This document shows positions 36,267 to 47,046 of a stretch of DNA of 64,000 bases, in pieces (position 1 is the stretch's first letter; each line of letters opens with the position of its first letter). Source of the stretch: Epichloe hybrida (Eukaryota; Ascomycota; Sordariomycetes; Hypocreales; Clavicipitaceae); the NCBI GenBank assembly GCA_019022495.1, contig JAFEKR010000001.1:1302001-1366000 (forward strand). The letters run 5' to 3'. Under the pieces are notes generated by a model. The model had not been told where the DNA came from. It did no database searches and saw nothing but the letters and a program-made list of their open reading frames with translations. A program made the translations under genes and the position numbers.

Positions 36267-38186
36267 ATGTTTTCACGAAAACGAATACCGCCACTGTCAT
36301 GTCCAGACGTACCTCGTTCACTTGACTCGAATTCACTCGATGCCGAAAAAATGATGCAAAAATTGGCCGAGACAAGACACCATAACTCGTCTGTTACGCC
36401 TTATCTTGGGTTACGATCCCGACTGTCCCAAATTTGGATCAACAGGTGGACTATCCTTCTCGTCTTAGTTCTTGTACGCCTTGTCCTGCTTTTAGCTCAA
36501 TTGGACGACAACGTCGGAGATGCCAAAACTCGTGCTCTATCTGCCTGCACAAAAGTTGAGGATATAGGAAGCACCATGGCATCCATGCCACATTACCTCT
36601 CAGTCGGTGTCAATGACCTCGCTGCGTCCGGCATAGAAAAGGCCGTGCACGCCATGGTCAAGGCCCTGGATTTAATAATGCAAGTCGTCGAAGGAATTAT
36701 TATATTCTACATCAACTTCCTCACTGCTACATATGTGTGCTTAATTACAGCTTTGGTACATGGTAGCTTGGAGGTTGTCGCGTCCGTCACAAAAGATGCA
36801 ACAGCGGTCATTAACAAGATAGTCGATAAAGCCACTGTCGAGATCAAAGATATTGCAGGAGGACTTGAACACTCCATCAACGACATTACAAAAGGAATTC
36901 AGGACTCAGTATTTGGGAAATTCGTTCCCAAAATACCGAAGGTTGACTTCTCTGGACCAGTCAATGAGTTGAAAGGCATTCACCTCAACTCAAGTGATTT
37001 CGTTACAGATGTGCAGAAGCTCAACAAAGACCTACCAGATTTCGAGCAAGTACAAAACCTGACAAAGCAAGCAATCTCAATGCCGTTCAACATAGTCAGA
37101 GAAGTTTTGAAACAAAGTTATGGCTCATACAAGTTTGACAAGAAGAATTTCCCCCTTGCGCAGAAACAACAATTGAAGTTCTGCTCCGACAACGACAAGC
37201 TGAGTAGCTTCTTTGACAAGATTTTCAAGCTGATCCACAAAGCTAGGGTTGCGTTTTTTGTAATTCTGTTGCTTCTTGCTGTTGCTGCCATTGTCCCAAT
37301 GACCTTAATGGAAATTCGGAGGTGGCAACGACAAGAGAAACATGCCAAACTCGTCGAGACGCACCAATACGATTCCCTAGATGTGGTTTACATTGCATCG
37401 AGACCAGTCACGGCGACTTGCGGCATCAAATTAGCTTCCAGGTGGACGGGCAGGCGGCAGGTCCTGGTCAGATGGTGCGTTGCTTATGCCACCTCTGCCC
37501 CTGCCATCTTCGTCTTGTCTCTCGCCTTGGCAGGTTTTTTTTCATGCTTTTGCCAGTTCATCATATTGAAAGCCGTTCAAAAGGAGGTACCTGCGCTAGC
37601 AAGTGAAGTTGGTGAATTTGCGGACGGCATCGTTTCCAAACTGGAAGAGGTATCCAACCAATGGGCAATTGACGCCAACGGTGTTGTTCAGGGCCTGAAT
37701 GACGATGTCAACAGAGACGTCCTCAACTATGTTGCGAATGCTACTGGCGCCGTCAATAACACCCTTAACACCTTTGTCGACACCATGCAGAAAGGCTTGG
37801 AGACGGTCTTTAATGGCACAATCCTTCTCGATCCGATTAAAGCCGTCCTTCACTGCGTTATTGGAATCAAAATCGAAAGTGTTCAGAAAGGGCTTACTTG
37901 GGTCCACGATCACGCACATGTGGAATTTCCATTGTTTGAAAACAATATATTCAGTTCGGGAGCCCAAACGAGTGTATCGGGAGACTCTGACCTCAAGACA
38001 TTTCTTGCTTCTCCATCCTCAGTTACCACTGATGAAGTATCCGGAGCTGTAAGAAAGGTTACCAAATGGCTTCAGAACAATTTAATTCAAGAGGCGCTCA
38101 TTTCGACGGGCATATTGCTTGTATACGTAATCGTCGTCCTGATTGGATTGAGTCGAACCCTGGCTGGCATGGCGATGCCTGAATGA
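36267..38186 (+). CDS. PRM1: Plasma membrane fusion protein Prm1
   Basis: One uninterrupted frame of 639 codons starting MFSRKRIPPL. Four to five hydrophobic segments are visible: WTILLVLVLVRLVLLLAQL (about 60-80), a segment near 145-170 (IIIFYINFLTATYVCLITAL), AFFVILLLLAVAAIVPMTL (about 335), a segment with IFVLSLALAGFFSCF (about 415), and the last ALISTGILLVYVIVVLIGL (about 615). Large extracellular loops lie between them, with paired Cys (LSACTKVED, LKFCSDN) and N-glycosylation sites (NATGAVNNT). This matches Prm1, which stabilises plasma-membrane merger in mating-cell and hyphal fusion. The end is somewhat shorter than in many fungi, lacking a long cytosolic tail. Confidence 0.9.
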   Translation: MFSRKRIPPLSCPDVPRSLDSNSLDAEKMMQKLAETRHHNSSVTPYLGLRSRLSQIWINRWTILLVLVLVRLVLLLAQLDDNVGDAKTRALSACTKVEDIGSTMASMPHYLSVGVNDLAASGIEKAVHAMVKALDLIMQVVEGIIIFYINFLTATYVCLITALVHGSLEVVASVTKDATAVINKIVDKATVEIKDIAGGLEHSINDITKGIQDSVFGKFVPKIPKVDFSGPVNELKGIHLNSSDFVTDVQKLNKDLPDFEQVQNLTKQAISMPFNIVREVLKQSYGSYKFDKKNFPLAQKQQLKFCSDNDKLSSFFDKIFKLIHKARVAFFVILLLLAVAAIVPMTLMEIRRWQRQEKHAKLVETHQYDSLDVVYIASRPVTATCGIKLASRWTGRRQVLVRWCVAYATSAPAIFVLSLALAGFFSCFCQFIILKAVQKEVPALASEVGEFADGIVSKLEEVSNQWAIDANGVVQGLNDDVNRDVLNYVANATGAVNNTLNTFVDTMQKGLETVFNGTILLDPIKAVLHCVIGIKIESVQKGLTWVHDHAHVEFPLFENNIFSSGAQTSVSGDSDLKTFLASPSSVTTDEVSGAVRKVTKWLQNNLIQEALISTGILLVYVIVVLIGLSRTLAGMAMPE

Positions 38187-39476
38187 GACCACGAGGGGGA
38201 AAGATTTTGTCGACTGACGGCGAATGATAGGCAACCACTCAGCCCTCGATGAAGAAAAGAGATTCATGATGGTTTTTTAAATAAGAAGAGTGAAAACCCA
38301 GATTCGTTCGGGCACGGAGGTGGAATCGACGCGCAAGCCTTCACCGGTACCGAGCCAAACGCTACACTCCGACGCGATGTTTCCGAATGCCATTTATGAA
38401 GATACAATAATCAGTGTCTTGCGTGTCTGTTAAGGAAGCAAAGGCCAAAATCGAAATACGCGCAACGTCGTCTTTTGGCATGTTCGTGGCACTTCGACGT
38501 GGAAAGCCCACTTTCTCTCCATTAGATGTTAATGCTTTTTAATTTAGCAAGCGAGCTGAATTTGTACCCAGGATAATAGTATAGCAATAAATAAGATCTG
38601 GACAGAGGAGCGTGTGTCTACCCAAGAAGCCAAGCCTTCCTTGCCAGATGCAATGGCTCATCTTCATCGTCGTGTAAGCCTTTGGATAGGAGCGACGACT
38701 CTAGGCAGGTCACACCCTGAATGATACAATGTGTAATAATTCGAGAAATTTCTGAGAAGATTGTTTCATGTCGCTGGCTCGAGAATGCAATTGATCACAC
38801 TGAGCTTCTATAAACTGTCTTAAAATGCCACGGCGCGATTCGATACTAGCACGAGATATAAGAGCAGGCATGGGCCTCATTTTGGGATGACTTATAGGGC
38901 TCGCATATATTTCCTCCGTTTGGAATGTGAGAGAATCACAGACAGCGTAGCGTGAAACGCGAAGAACAATAAACGTTTGCGATAGAAATTGGGACAATGC
39001 AGAAGAATGTCGCATTGATGAGTCAACTGTGGGGATGTTACTTGCGAGGCGACTCACGGGTGGAGGCGGCATGGTGATGGGCCGTGTGGCGAGTAATTTC
39101 TGAACAATCGGACTGATGAGGATGCTTACTCTGGATTGTGAGAAGATACATTAGTGGGTTCCGAAAGCAAAGCAGGGGAAGCGGCGGATGCATATTTAAT
39201 GTTTAACGGATGCGCGGTTACTTGTCCGTGTCGAGGTGGTGCGAAAAAGCGGGTGCTGATTTAGGCAAGTCCGAGAAGCAGAATGAATGCACGGCTGCTG
39301 CTGCATGGGCGGAGGGTATCGTTGCGGAACGGAGACCTTGCGACTTCCAGCTGTGTCGATAAGAATAAGAGACGGACGCCGCCACCAGTTATTACATCCG
39401 CTTCTACTCTCGCTCATCATTTGGGCAGCACATTACCTTTCCACACGCTTGTCCAAAATCTCATTGTCCTTCAACG
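38187..39476. other. Intergenic region between PRM1 and tryptophan synthase
   Basis: Apart from the doubtful frame at 38710-39072 (listed separately), I see only short chance frames. The leader of the tryptophan synthase gene occupies the right end. Confidence 0.45.
38710..39072 (-). CDS. Possible small gene of unknown function
   Basis: A 120-codon minus-strand frame beginning MPPPPVSRLASN and ending HIVSFRV. The middle is Ser/Arg-rich and the C-terminal third looks helical (GILRQFIEAQCDQLHSRASDMKQ). I recognise no family. A possible GTGAGT donor follows MPPPP, so the first codons could be a separate exon and the rest in part intronic. It occupies a 1.3-kb gap in which a gene would fit, which is the main reason to list it. 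It may equally be chance. Confidence 0.25.
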   Translation of the reverse strand: MPPPPVSRLASNIPTVDSSMRHSSALSQFLSQTFIVLRVSRYAVCDSLTFQTEEIYASPISHPKMRPMPALISRASIESRRGILRQFIEAQCDQLHSRASDMKQSSQKFLELLHIVSFRV

Positions 39477-42010
39477 ATGGATTGCATAAAGCAAACGTTT
39501 CGGCGATGCCAAGCGCAAAACAAGGTTAGTTGTTGTTCACTATACCCCTCTATCTCCATCTTCCTTCCTCGCGGGGCACCAGCCAACGTGACAATATGGC
39601 TTGGTAATATCGATTAAGTCTGACAGATTGCATCCCAAATAGGCGGCACTGGTTACATATGTAACTGCCGGATACCCAAAACCCCAAGATACCCCCGAAA
39701 TTCTTCTGTCGATGGAAAGAGGTGGCGCAGGTATTGCGAACCGATATCCCCGTTCTCCATGAGGGTGTTGGGCACGTTGACTGATTTTCCTTTGCCCTAG
39801 ACATTCTCGAACTTGGAGTGCCCTTCACCGACCCAATTGCCGACGGACCGACAATCCAAACAGCAAACACTGTACGGCGCCCCATCAGACCGTTGCACAT
39901 GAATGATAACTGACTTTTCAGGTGGCTCTGGACCATGGGGTGTCAATCGAAACCACTTTGGGCATGGTGAAGAAGGCTCGAGAACAAGGCTTAAAGGCCC
40001 CTGTGCTGCTCATGGGCTATTACAATCCGTTATTGCGATACGGAGAGGAACGCCTACTCCAAGACTGTCAGGCAGCTGGCGTCAATGGCTTTATTGTCGT
40101 GGATTTGCCCCCTGAGGAAGCGGTTTCATTTCGAAAGCTTTGCACCAAGGGAAAGTATGTATTACATCGCATTCTCTGCTTCACATGTTGTCACGTTCAC
40201 ACACTAACTTCGACTTTCTTTATAGCCTTTCATACGTCCCGCTAATTGCTCCTGCCACATCAGATGCCCGCATGAAGATTCTATGTCAGTTGGCCGACTC
40301 TTTCATTTACGTAGTATCCCGACAGGGTGTCACCGGGGCATCAGGATCCTTGAGCGCGAACCTGCCTGCTCTCCTTGACCGAGTCAAGAAATACAGCAGT
40401 AACAAACCTGCTGCCGTTGGCTTTGGTGTTAGCACCCGCGAACATTTTCTCAGCATTGGCAACATCGCCGATGGTGTTGTTGTCGGTAGTCAAATTATCA
40501 CCACGCTGCAAAAAGCTGCCCCTGGCCAAGGCCCTGCCGATGTCGAAAATTACTGCGCTTATCTCTGCGGTCGCGATTCTCTGCCTCTGGATAACACAAC
40601 CCGTGAAGTCGGTGTGGTCGAGGCCATTAGCCGTGCAAAGGGGCCTGCCGGTGACAATGTTACTGTTGATGCTGTCATTACCGATGGTGATCGCATGACG
40701 GCTGAACAAGACAGCGCACTTGTCGCGCAACTCGCGGCGCTACACGGCAAGATATCGGAGAGGTTCGGCGAATTTGGTGGACAGTACGTACCCGAGAGTT
40801 TGATGGACTGCCTGTCTCAGCTCGAGGAAGGGTTCAATCAGGTGAAGGATGACCCAGAATTTTGGAAAGAGTATCAGTCTCACTACGACTATATGGGACG
40901 ACCGTCTCGTCTGCACATGGCGGAGAGATTGACTCAACATGCAGGCGGCGCTAATATCTGGCTCAAAAGAGAGGATCTTAACCACACAGGCAGCCATAAG
41001 ATCAACAATGCGCTAGGCCAACTCCTTTTGGCGAAGCGCTTGGGAAAGACCAAGATTATTGCGGAAACTGGCGCCGGCCAGCATGGCGTGGCAACAGCAA
41101 CAATCTGTGCCAAGTTTGGTATGGAATGTACGGTATATATGGGTGCTGTGAGTTCAACTGCGCTCAATCCCTCATGTGCCAGAAATTTGACTGACATTCT
41201 TGGCAGGAAGATATTCGCCGCCAAGCTCTCAATGTGTTCCGCATGAAGTTACTCGGTGCCAAGGTAGTGGCCGTTGAGGCCGGAAGCAAGACACTTCGTG
41301 ATGCGGTGAACGAAGCCCTCCGATCTTGGGTCATCGAACTTGACACCACGCATTACATCATTGGTTCAGCAATTGGCCCTCATCCATTCCCGACCATCGT
41401 CAGAACGTTCCAATCTGTAATTGGTGACGAAACCAAAAAACAAATGATGGAACAGCGAGGCAAGCTCCCGGATGCAGTTGTTGCTTGCGTGGGTGGAGGT
41501 AGCAATGCCGCGGGCATGTTCTACCCCTTTTCGAAGGACCATTCAGTTAAGCTCCTCGGAGTTGAGGCTGGTGGAGACGGTGTCGAGACTGGGCGACACA
41601 GTGCCACTTTATCGGGAGGCTCAAAGGGCGTACTTCACGGAGTAAGGACGTACGTCTTGCAGGATGCTAATGGGCAGATTTCGGAAACACACTCTGTATC
41701 GGCCGGTCTAGACTATCCAGGAGTCGGTCCGGAGCTCAGCTCGTGGAAAGACAACGAAAGAGCCAAATTCATCGCTGCTACAGATGCACAGGCGTTCCAA
41801 GGATTCCGGCTAATGAGTCAACTGGAAGGTATCATTCCGGCGCTTGAAACTGCTCATGGTATCTATGGTGCTATCGAACTGGCCAAGACGATGAAGAAGG
41901 GTGAAGATCTCGTCATTTGCGTCAGTGGTCGTGGCGACAAGGATGTTCAAAGCGTTGCCGAAGAGCTTCCTAGATTGGGACCGAAAATTGGATGGGATTT
42001 ACGTTTCTGA
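39477..42010 (+). CDS. TRP5: Bifunctional tryptophan synthase (alpha-beta fusion)
   Basis: Six exons (39477-39524, 39643-39730, 39801-39871, 39922-40154, 40226-41147, 41207-42010) give 721 aa. The alpha domain (1-260) has [14 protein letters not shown], holding the catalytic Glu and Asp, plus GYYNPLL and [10 protein letters not shown] linker leads to the beta domain with [12 protein letters not shown], the PLP lysine in [15 protein letters not shown], the phosphate loop GGGSNAAG, and CVSGRGDKD near the end. The enzyme makes indole from indole-3-glycerol phosphate and joins it to serine with tunnelling between sites. The fused order is the fungal form (TRP5 in yeast, trp-3 in Neurospora). All splice phases fit. 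About 60 bp past the stop begins the duplicated segment shared with the opposing bL28m gene. Confidence 0.97.
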
Positions 42011-42068
42011 AAATAAAAGCCGGAGAAAGGCGTCTAGTGGTCGACCCTTTTCAATGACTTATATATCA

Positions 42069-42952
42069 CCTCTGCGAGGTTCTACGGAGAAACAAGAAAG
42101 GGCTTTTATTTTGTACACGATGTGGAGTAATTAAGTATACCAGAGGCGTTTTTAGACAGTAGTTATTGATTTGGCATCAAAATTTTCACCCGCGTCATCA
42201 TTCGCAAACTCTTTAAGAAGCTCAATCTCTGCTTCATCCGACAACTCTCCAACACCCTCGACATCAGCCAAGCTATCGTCTCCCAAGACAAACGCATCAG
42301 CTACGGCCGCTCGCATTCCGTCCAGTGTTTCCCTACTCCGCACACTCAGCGGTCCGGGGGTAGCGTAATCAAGCGCAAATTGTATGATGTCGTCTTTGAT
42401 CTCAATTTCCTTTGGTGATAATCCCAAGGTAGCTCTTTCTTCGTTCAGTCGATGTTGAACAGCTTGGGTTTGCATCAAAATCCAGCGTAGGTTCCAACCG
42501 CCAGGTCCGACCTCTGCGAGGTTCTACGGAGAAACAAGAAAGGGCTTTTATTTTGTACACGATGTGGAGTAATTAAGTATACCAGAGGCGTTTTTAGACA
42601 GTAGTTATTGATTTGGCATCAAAATTTTCACCCGCGTCATCATTCGCAAACTCTTTAAGAAGCTCAATCTCTGCTTCATCCGACAACTCTCCAACACCCT
42701 CGACATCAGCCAAGCTATCGTCTCCCAAGACAAACGCATCAGCTACGGCCGCTCGCATTCCGTCCAGTGTTTCCCTACTCCGCACACTCAGCGGTCCGGG
42801 GGTAGCGTAATCAAGCGCAAATTGTATGATGTCGTCTTTGATCTCAATTTCCTTTGGTGATAATCCCAAGGTAGCTCTTTCTTCGTTCAGTCGATGTTGA
42901 ACAGCTTGGGTTTGCATCAAAATCCAGCGTAGGTTCCAACCGCCAGGTCCGA
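42069..42952. repeat. Exact 442-bp direct tandem duplication
   Basis: Unit 1 is 42069-42510 and unit 2 is 42511-42952; the two are identical by eye. The unit starts at CCTCTGCGAGGTTC in the 3' flank of the tryptophan synthase gene and ends inside the bL28m coding region at CCAGGTCCGA. As a result the last 100-odd codons of bL28m and the shared 3' spacer appear twice, while the start of the gene appears once. Recent duplication or assembly artefact. Confidence 0.97.
42152..42510 (-). pseudogene. Duplicated 3' fragment of the bL28m gene
   Basis: The second, promoterless copy of the C-terminal part of the mitochondrial ribosomal protein lies within unit 1 of the 442-bp tandem duplication. It encodes the same residues as the end of the full gene (WILMQTQAVQHRLNEERATL to ENFDAKSITTV). 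It lacks the N-terminal two thirds and an upstream start, so it is not expected to be a gene. Confidence 0.92.
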
Positions 42953-43481
42953 GTTCCTTGATTCGTGCAGGTTTGCTCTTGAGAAGATAATTCTCGATAC
43001 CTCCCTCGCGACGAATGGTTTTGAGTACGCGTAGTGTAAGCCGTGTCTTGACACGAGCTCCCAAGGCGGGTGAAAAGAATGCCTTCACATGGACGTTCGG
43101 CCGCCAGAATCGACGAGATTTATTGTTGTGTCTTTCGACCACGTTGTTGCCGAATCGGATTCGAGCACTGCCGTAAAGTCCACGGTTGGATTGCTTGTAT
43201 ACCCGGCGCTCACCATATGGGTAAGGGGGAATCAAATCCGAGGGCAAACGATGAGGCTTGATCGTTTTTGTATTTCGAGGTGCTGTGGTCGTGAACGATC
43301 GCGATCGCGATGGGGAGTTTGTGAGCTTGTAACAAGCCAAATGCCGTGGTCTTGCAGTCGCTGCTTTGGATGATAAAGGGGAGGTTGACGAAATCTGCTT
43401 TGGAAGTGCTGACGCGCCTTTCGTGGACAGAACGGCCGCCACTGCTCGCTTGACACAGCCGAAGGGAGCACCTGTCCACAT
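42594..43481 (-). CDS. MRPL24: Mitochondrial ribosomal protein bL28m
   Basis: A single exon of 295 codons. The first 70 residues form an Arg/Ser/Thr-rich presequence ending SRSFTTTAPRNTK. The bL28 core follows: GLYGSARIRFGNNVVERHNN, SRRFWRPNVHVKAFFSPALG, and LTLRVLKTIRREGGIENYLL, the classic L28 strand-turn set. A fungus-specific acidic C-terminal extension of about 100 residues ends KSITTV. It is a large-subunit protein of the mitochondrial ribosome (MRPL24 in yeast). The gene converges with tryptophan synthase. Its last 359 bases fall inside unit 2 of the tandem duplication, so the full-length copy is continuous and intact. Confidence 0.93.
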   Translation of the reverse strand: MWTGAPFGCVKRAVAAVLSTKGASALPKQISSTSPLSSKAATARPRHLACYKLTNSPSRSRSFTTTAPRNTKTIKPHRLPSDLIPPYPYGERRVYKQSNRGLYGSARIRFGNNVVERHNNKSRRFWRPNVHVKAFFSPALGARVKTRLTLRVLKTIRREGGIENYLLKSKPARIKELGPGGWNLRWILMQTQAVQHRLNEERATLGLSPKEIEIKDDIIQFALDYATPGPLSVRSRETLDGMRAAVADAFVLGDDSLADVEGVGELSDEAEIELLKEFANDDAGENFDAKSITTV

Positions 43482-43909
43482 GTTGGGGCGCTGTGCCTAC
43501 CAAAAGTAAATAGATATGTGGTAGAATTTCGATTTGATCCTGGAATCAAGGCATTGGAGCCGGGAGCCGTGGCCTCGGGTTCGGTCGCGTTATAGTCGAT
43601 GATTAATGTACCTGGGTAACCTGCCAGCTTAGAAGGACATTTTTGTTCCCTTACTAATAATTATGTACTCCGTTTCCACCGGCAGCGTGCAATTTTGTAC
43701 ATAGCTGCGAGAGACGGGATGAGCAATCTTCCGTCCCGCTGGGCAACAATGCATCAGGTGACTGCGTGGCTATTTCGTGATGAGCCCCGGGCAAGGCTTC
43801 ATCGAGCGAACCCCACTCGTGGCCGAACTTGCTCCCCCAACAAGGACTTGGCAACAAGGAAGTAATAGCATTTGTCGTGCCATGTTCCCATACATAAGGC
43901 CCCGGACAC
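43482..43909. other. Divergent promoter between bL28m and the HAUS4-like gene
   Basis: 428 bp without coding sequence. A TACTCCGT motif lies at 43666-43673. It presumably serves both flanking genes. Confidence 0.5.
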
Positions 43910-44856
43910 AATGTTGCCGCCGGTGGATGAGAACGTCATCCGAGACAATCCAGGGTTCGCCAAGCTCTACCAGATCTTGCTCAAGGACGTTCTTAACCCA
44001 GATGGATCGACCAAACACTTTGCTAGAGACGGCTATAAGCACAGTCTCACTTCCTGACTCCAAGTCTCAACCCTCAGAATCATTGAGAACCACGGGAAAA
44101 GAAGAAGAAGCAGCAGCAGGGTCTCTCGCCGATCTCCTTGTCCTCCTGCCTTCTCTCATGAGCAACGACCAGCGCATCCACCCGGATGATGCAGCCTGTG
44201 TTCTTCAAGGTCCGCCTCTCTCCGAGCTCGAGAGTCTTCTCCCCGAATTATGTAATCTGGTCTCGGCGAATCTGCATGCTTCAGCGCTTGGTGTCGCCCG
44301 AATCACTCACCCATCGACAAACCCGTCGTATCTACACCGTCACATTCCGTCCCTGCCGACCGACCACGCTGCCCTGGGCAATAAACTCTCTGAAGCGAGG
44401 TCGGCGCTAACGAAAAGTCGCCTGGAGACTCTCGCCTCGCTAACAGAGCTTTTGAACTCTCATTTACAGTCTTTGACACTCGTCGTTCGGTCTCTCGAGT
44501 TGAAGCACGGACTTGCGTCGAGAAGACTTGAGCTACAAGCTTTGGACGTTTCCCAAGAGTCACAACAAACAGAAATTGACGCGAAAAACACTTTGAATGA
44601 TATCAGCAAAGACATGTATTCCACCGAGACCATCAGTGCGTTGATGAATTACTCGTCTCATCTGAAAGACGCTCAGATACGTGCTGCAGAGCGACTGCAA
44701 GGTTTACAGGCAGAACTTGCCGAGTATGGTGTTGGTATCGATGCGGACCGAGGCAAAGAGAAGACGATGAGAGAAATGGCCAGGATGTACCACGAAATAG
44801 AAAACCAGATGGAAGACGTTAAAAAAGACCTTGATCGACTTGGCAAGAGAGCCTGA
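43910..44856 (+). CDS. Coiled-coil protein, HAUS augmin subunit 4-like, frame-broken
   Basis: The frame from ATG 43910 (MLPPVDENVIRDNPGFAKLY) to DGSTKH at about 44015 is followed in the next frame, without a visible intron, by LLETAISTVSLPDSKSQ and some 265 more codons to the stop at 44856. A run of T in CACTTTGCTAG at the junction suggests one extra base. The second part has Leu-rich helices and long coiled coils (TLASLTELLNSHLQSLTLVV; MREMARMYHEIENQMEDVKK). The opening MLPPVD...NPDGSTK and helical body resemble the fungal HAUS4 family, part of augmin, which branches microtubules in the spindle. This is recognition of style, so the name is tentative. If the break is genuine the gene is dead. 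Confidence 0.55.
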
Positions 44857-45195
44857 ATGTCGGGGTCATTGTTGTATTACAAGTGGACCGGCAGTGCACC
44901 AGCAGCATCATGCAACAGGGACAGTTGGGATTCTATGAAGTGATTTAAGCCCTCCTAGCTCATATATATTCTTGCTACAAATACAATTTTCAACCTTGTC
45001 ACCATGGGCCAACATGTCACCATGGGCCAACAACGTTCCAAGTCAACTCTGAAGTTGAAACATATGCGACAAGCTTTGTCCACGTTGAAACTTCGCCTTC
45101 AGTGTGCCCTTGTAGTGACACAGCAGAAAAGCACGCTCAATGATCGCCATGGGTCAAAAGACGGGCTCGGAAACCCCCAAACCCAGCGTGCTCAA
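44857..45195. other. Convergent spacer
   Basis: 3' flanks of the HAUS4-like and aspartate aminotransferase genes. A short repeat, CACCATGGGCCAACA, occurs twice (about 45000-45032). Confidence 0.5.
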
Positions 45196-47046
45196 TTAAC
45201 CCTTGACGTTATAAATGGCCTCGGCCAATCTGCCGACATTGTCGGTAGTAATACCGGCGACGGAAATACGACCATCCTTGGTAGCGTAGACCGAGAACTC
45301 CTTGGCAAGCTTCCCCATCTCCTCAGCAGTCAGGCCGGTATAGGCGAACATGCCGATCTGGCTCGTGATGTGTGACCAATCATGCTTGGAGCCTAGCTTT
45401 TCCAGATTCTCTTTCAGGAGAGCGCGCATAGTGATGATGCGGTCAGCCATGCCTTTGACCTCGTCGAGCCACTGCTTGTACAGCTTGGGGCTGCTCAAGA
45501 TCTCAGTGGCGATACGAGCACCATGAATGGGGGGGTTAGAGTACAGAGGACGGATGAGAATCTTGAGCTGAGAGTCAACTCGCTTCTTCTCAGCGGCATC
45601 AGCGCACACCAGAGAGAAAGCGCCGACACGCTCACCGTAAAGACCCTGTTATGCGACAAGCGCACGTCAGAACAAATTGCCTGGGGGAGGTGCTTGAAAT
45701 CGCCATGCCGAAGGGAGACAAAGTCAATAAACGGGGGGAAAAAGAAATAGGCATCTTGCTTACCATGTTCTTGGCGAAAGACTGGCACAGGGCAATGTGA
45801 TGACCTTCCTCAACAAAGTGGCGAACGGCGAAAGCGTCCGTGTCAGTGTTGCCACTGGCAAAGCCCTGGTAAGCCATGTCGAAGAAAGCAAAGTGGCCGT
45901 GCTCCTTGACCACTTTGGAGATTTGCTTCCATTGCTCAGCGGTAGGGTCAACACCCGTAGGGTTATGGGCGCATGCGTGCAAAAGGAAGACACTCCCCTT
46001 GGGAGCAGCCTTGATATCGGCAATCATACCCTCGAAGTCGAGTCCAATCGTGTCCTTGTTGTAGTAGCGGTACTGCTGGACTTGAAGACCGGCGTCACTG
46101 AAAACAGCTTTGTGGTTGGCCCAGGATGGTGTAGGGATATAGATCTTCTTGTCTCCGGGGAAGAATCGCTCGAGGAAAGCGGCGCCGAGGCGCAAGGCAC
46201 CAGTGCCAGAGATGGACTGAGTGATGGCCACGCGGTCCAGGACGGGAGAGTCGGCTCCGTAGGCGAGCTTGGCAGCCAAGGCAGGGAATTCAGCAACGCC
46301 AGTAATGCCGGCGTATTCCTTGTTCAGCTTTTTGCCCATGACCTTCTGCTCGGCTTCGCGGACCGACGGCAGAACGTAAGGCTTGCCTTGATCATCACGA
46401 TATGCGCCGACGCCTTCGCTGATGTGAGAAGTCGTTCATCGGACCGGGTATTAGAGTATAGTGAATGGATGTGATTGAGGGGGAGAGGAAGAGGCAATGG
46501 AGAACAAAGGCATACAAGCTTCGTCGAAATGTGTTGACAAGACTGCGCTCGTTGGGTGACGGGGCATTGAATGACATACCCAGGTTGATTTTCTTGTTGG
46601 ACTTGTCGGCCTTGAAAGCTTCAGTGATTCCTAAAATTCGACAATAATTAGTACAGTCGCAATGCATCATCGCAGCAACGACGATTACGAGGAGCAGGAC
46701 CTACCAAGAATGGCCTATGTAAGAGTAAGCATAACGCCCGGCTATCAGCACAGGAAGGAATATTTCGTGGCCGGGGCCGGATGGAGACGAATCGGAGGTA
46801 AACTTACATCCTAGAGTTGGGGCAACGAGTTAGCGAGATTGATGACATCAGGTCGGGGGATTCCTCGACTGAGTCGTCGAATGAGGCTGCAGCGCCAAGT
46901 AGAAAGGTCACCAATTCCAGACTTACAGGAGGACCTTGAGGAACAGCCGACCACGTGGATGCGGCGCGAATGGCTGCGAAATCGGCGCGAGCTGGCCGAC
47001 GACGCGTGGCTTGTCGGGTAGCAACTCGAAGTGTAGACAGCATCAT
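45196..47046 (-). CDS. AAT1: Mitochondrial aspartate aminotransferase
   Basis: Six exons on the minus strand: 47046-46927, 46810-46808 (3 nt, GAT), 46714-46705 (10 nt), 46630-46580, 46413-45764 and 45645-45196. Together 427 aa with all phases in register. The N-terminus [17 protein letters not shown] is a mitochondrial presequence. The micro-exons restore [15 protein letters not shown], the conserved start of the mature enzyme. PLP contacts are visible: [16 protein letters not shown] (Asn), and the Schiff-base Lys in [14 protein letters not shown], which spans the last intron. The enzyme moves amino groups between aspartate and 2-oxoglutarate and runs the malate-aspartate shuttle. The 3-nt exon is flanked by CTCTAG and GTAAGT, and a GCTAAC branch site lies about 20 nt upstream. 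Confidence 0.95.

Noticed and set aside
45797..46474. 225-codon plus-strand frame
   Set aside because: Antisense shadow of aspartate aminotransferase exon 5.
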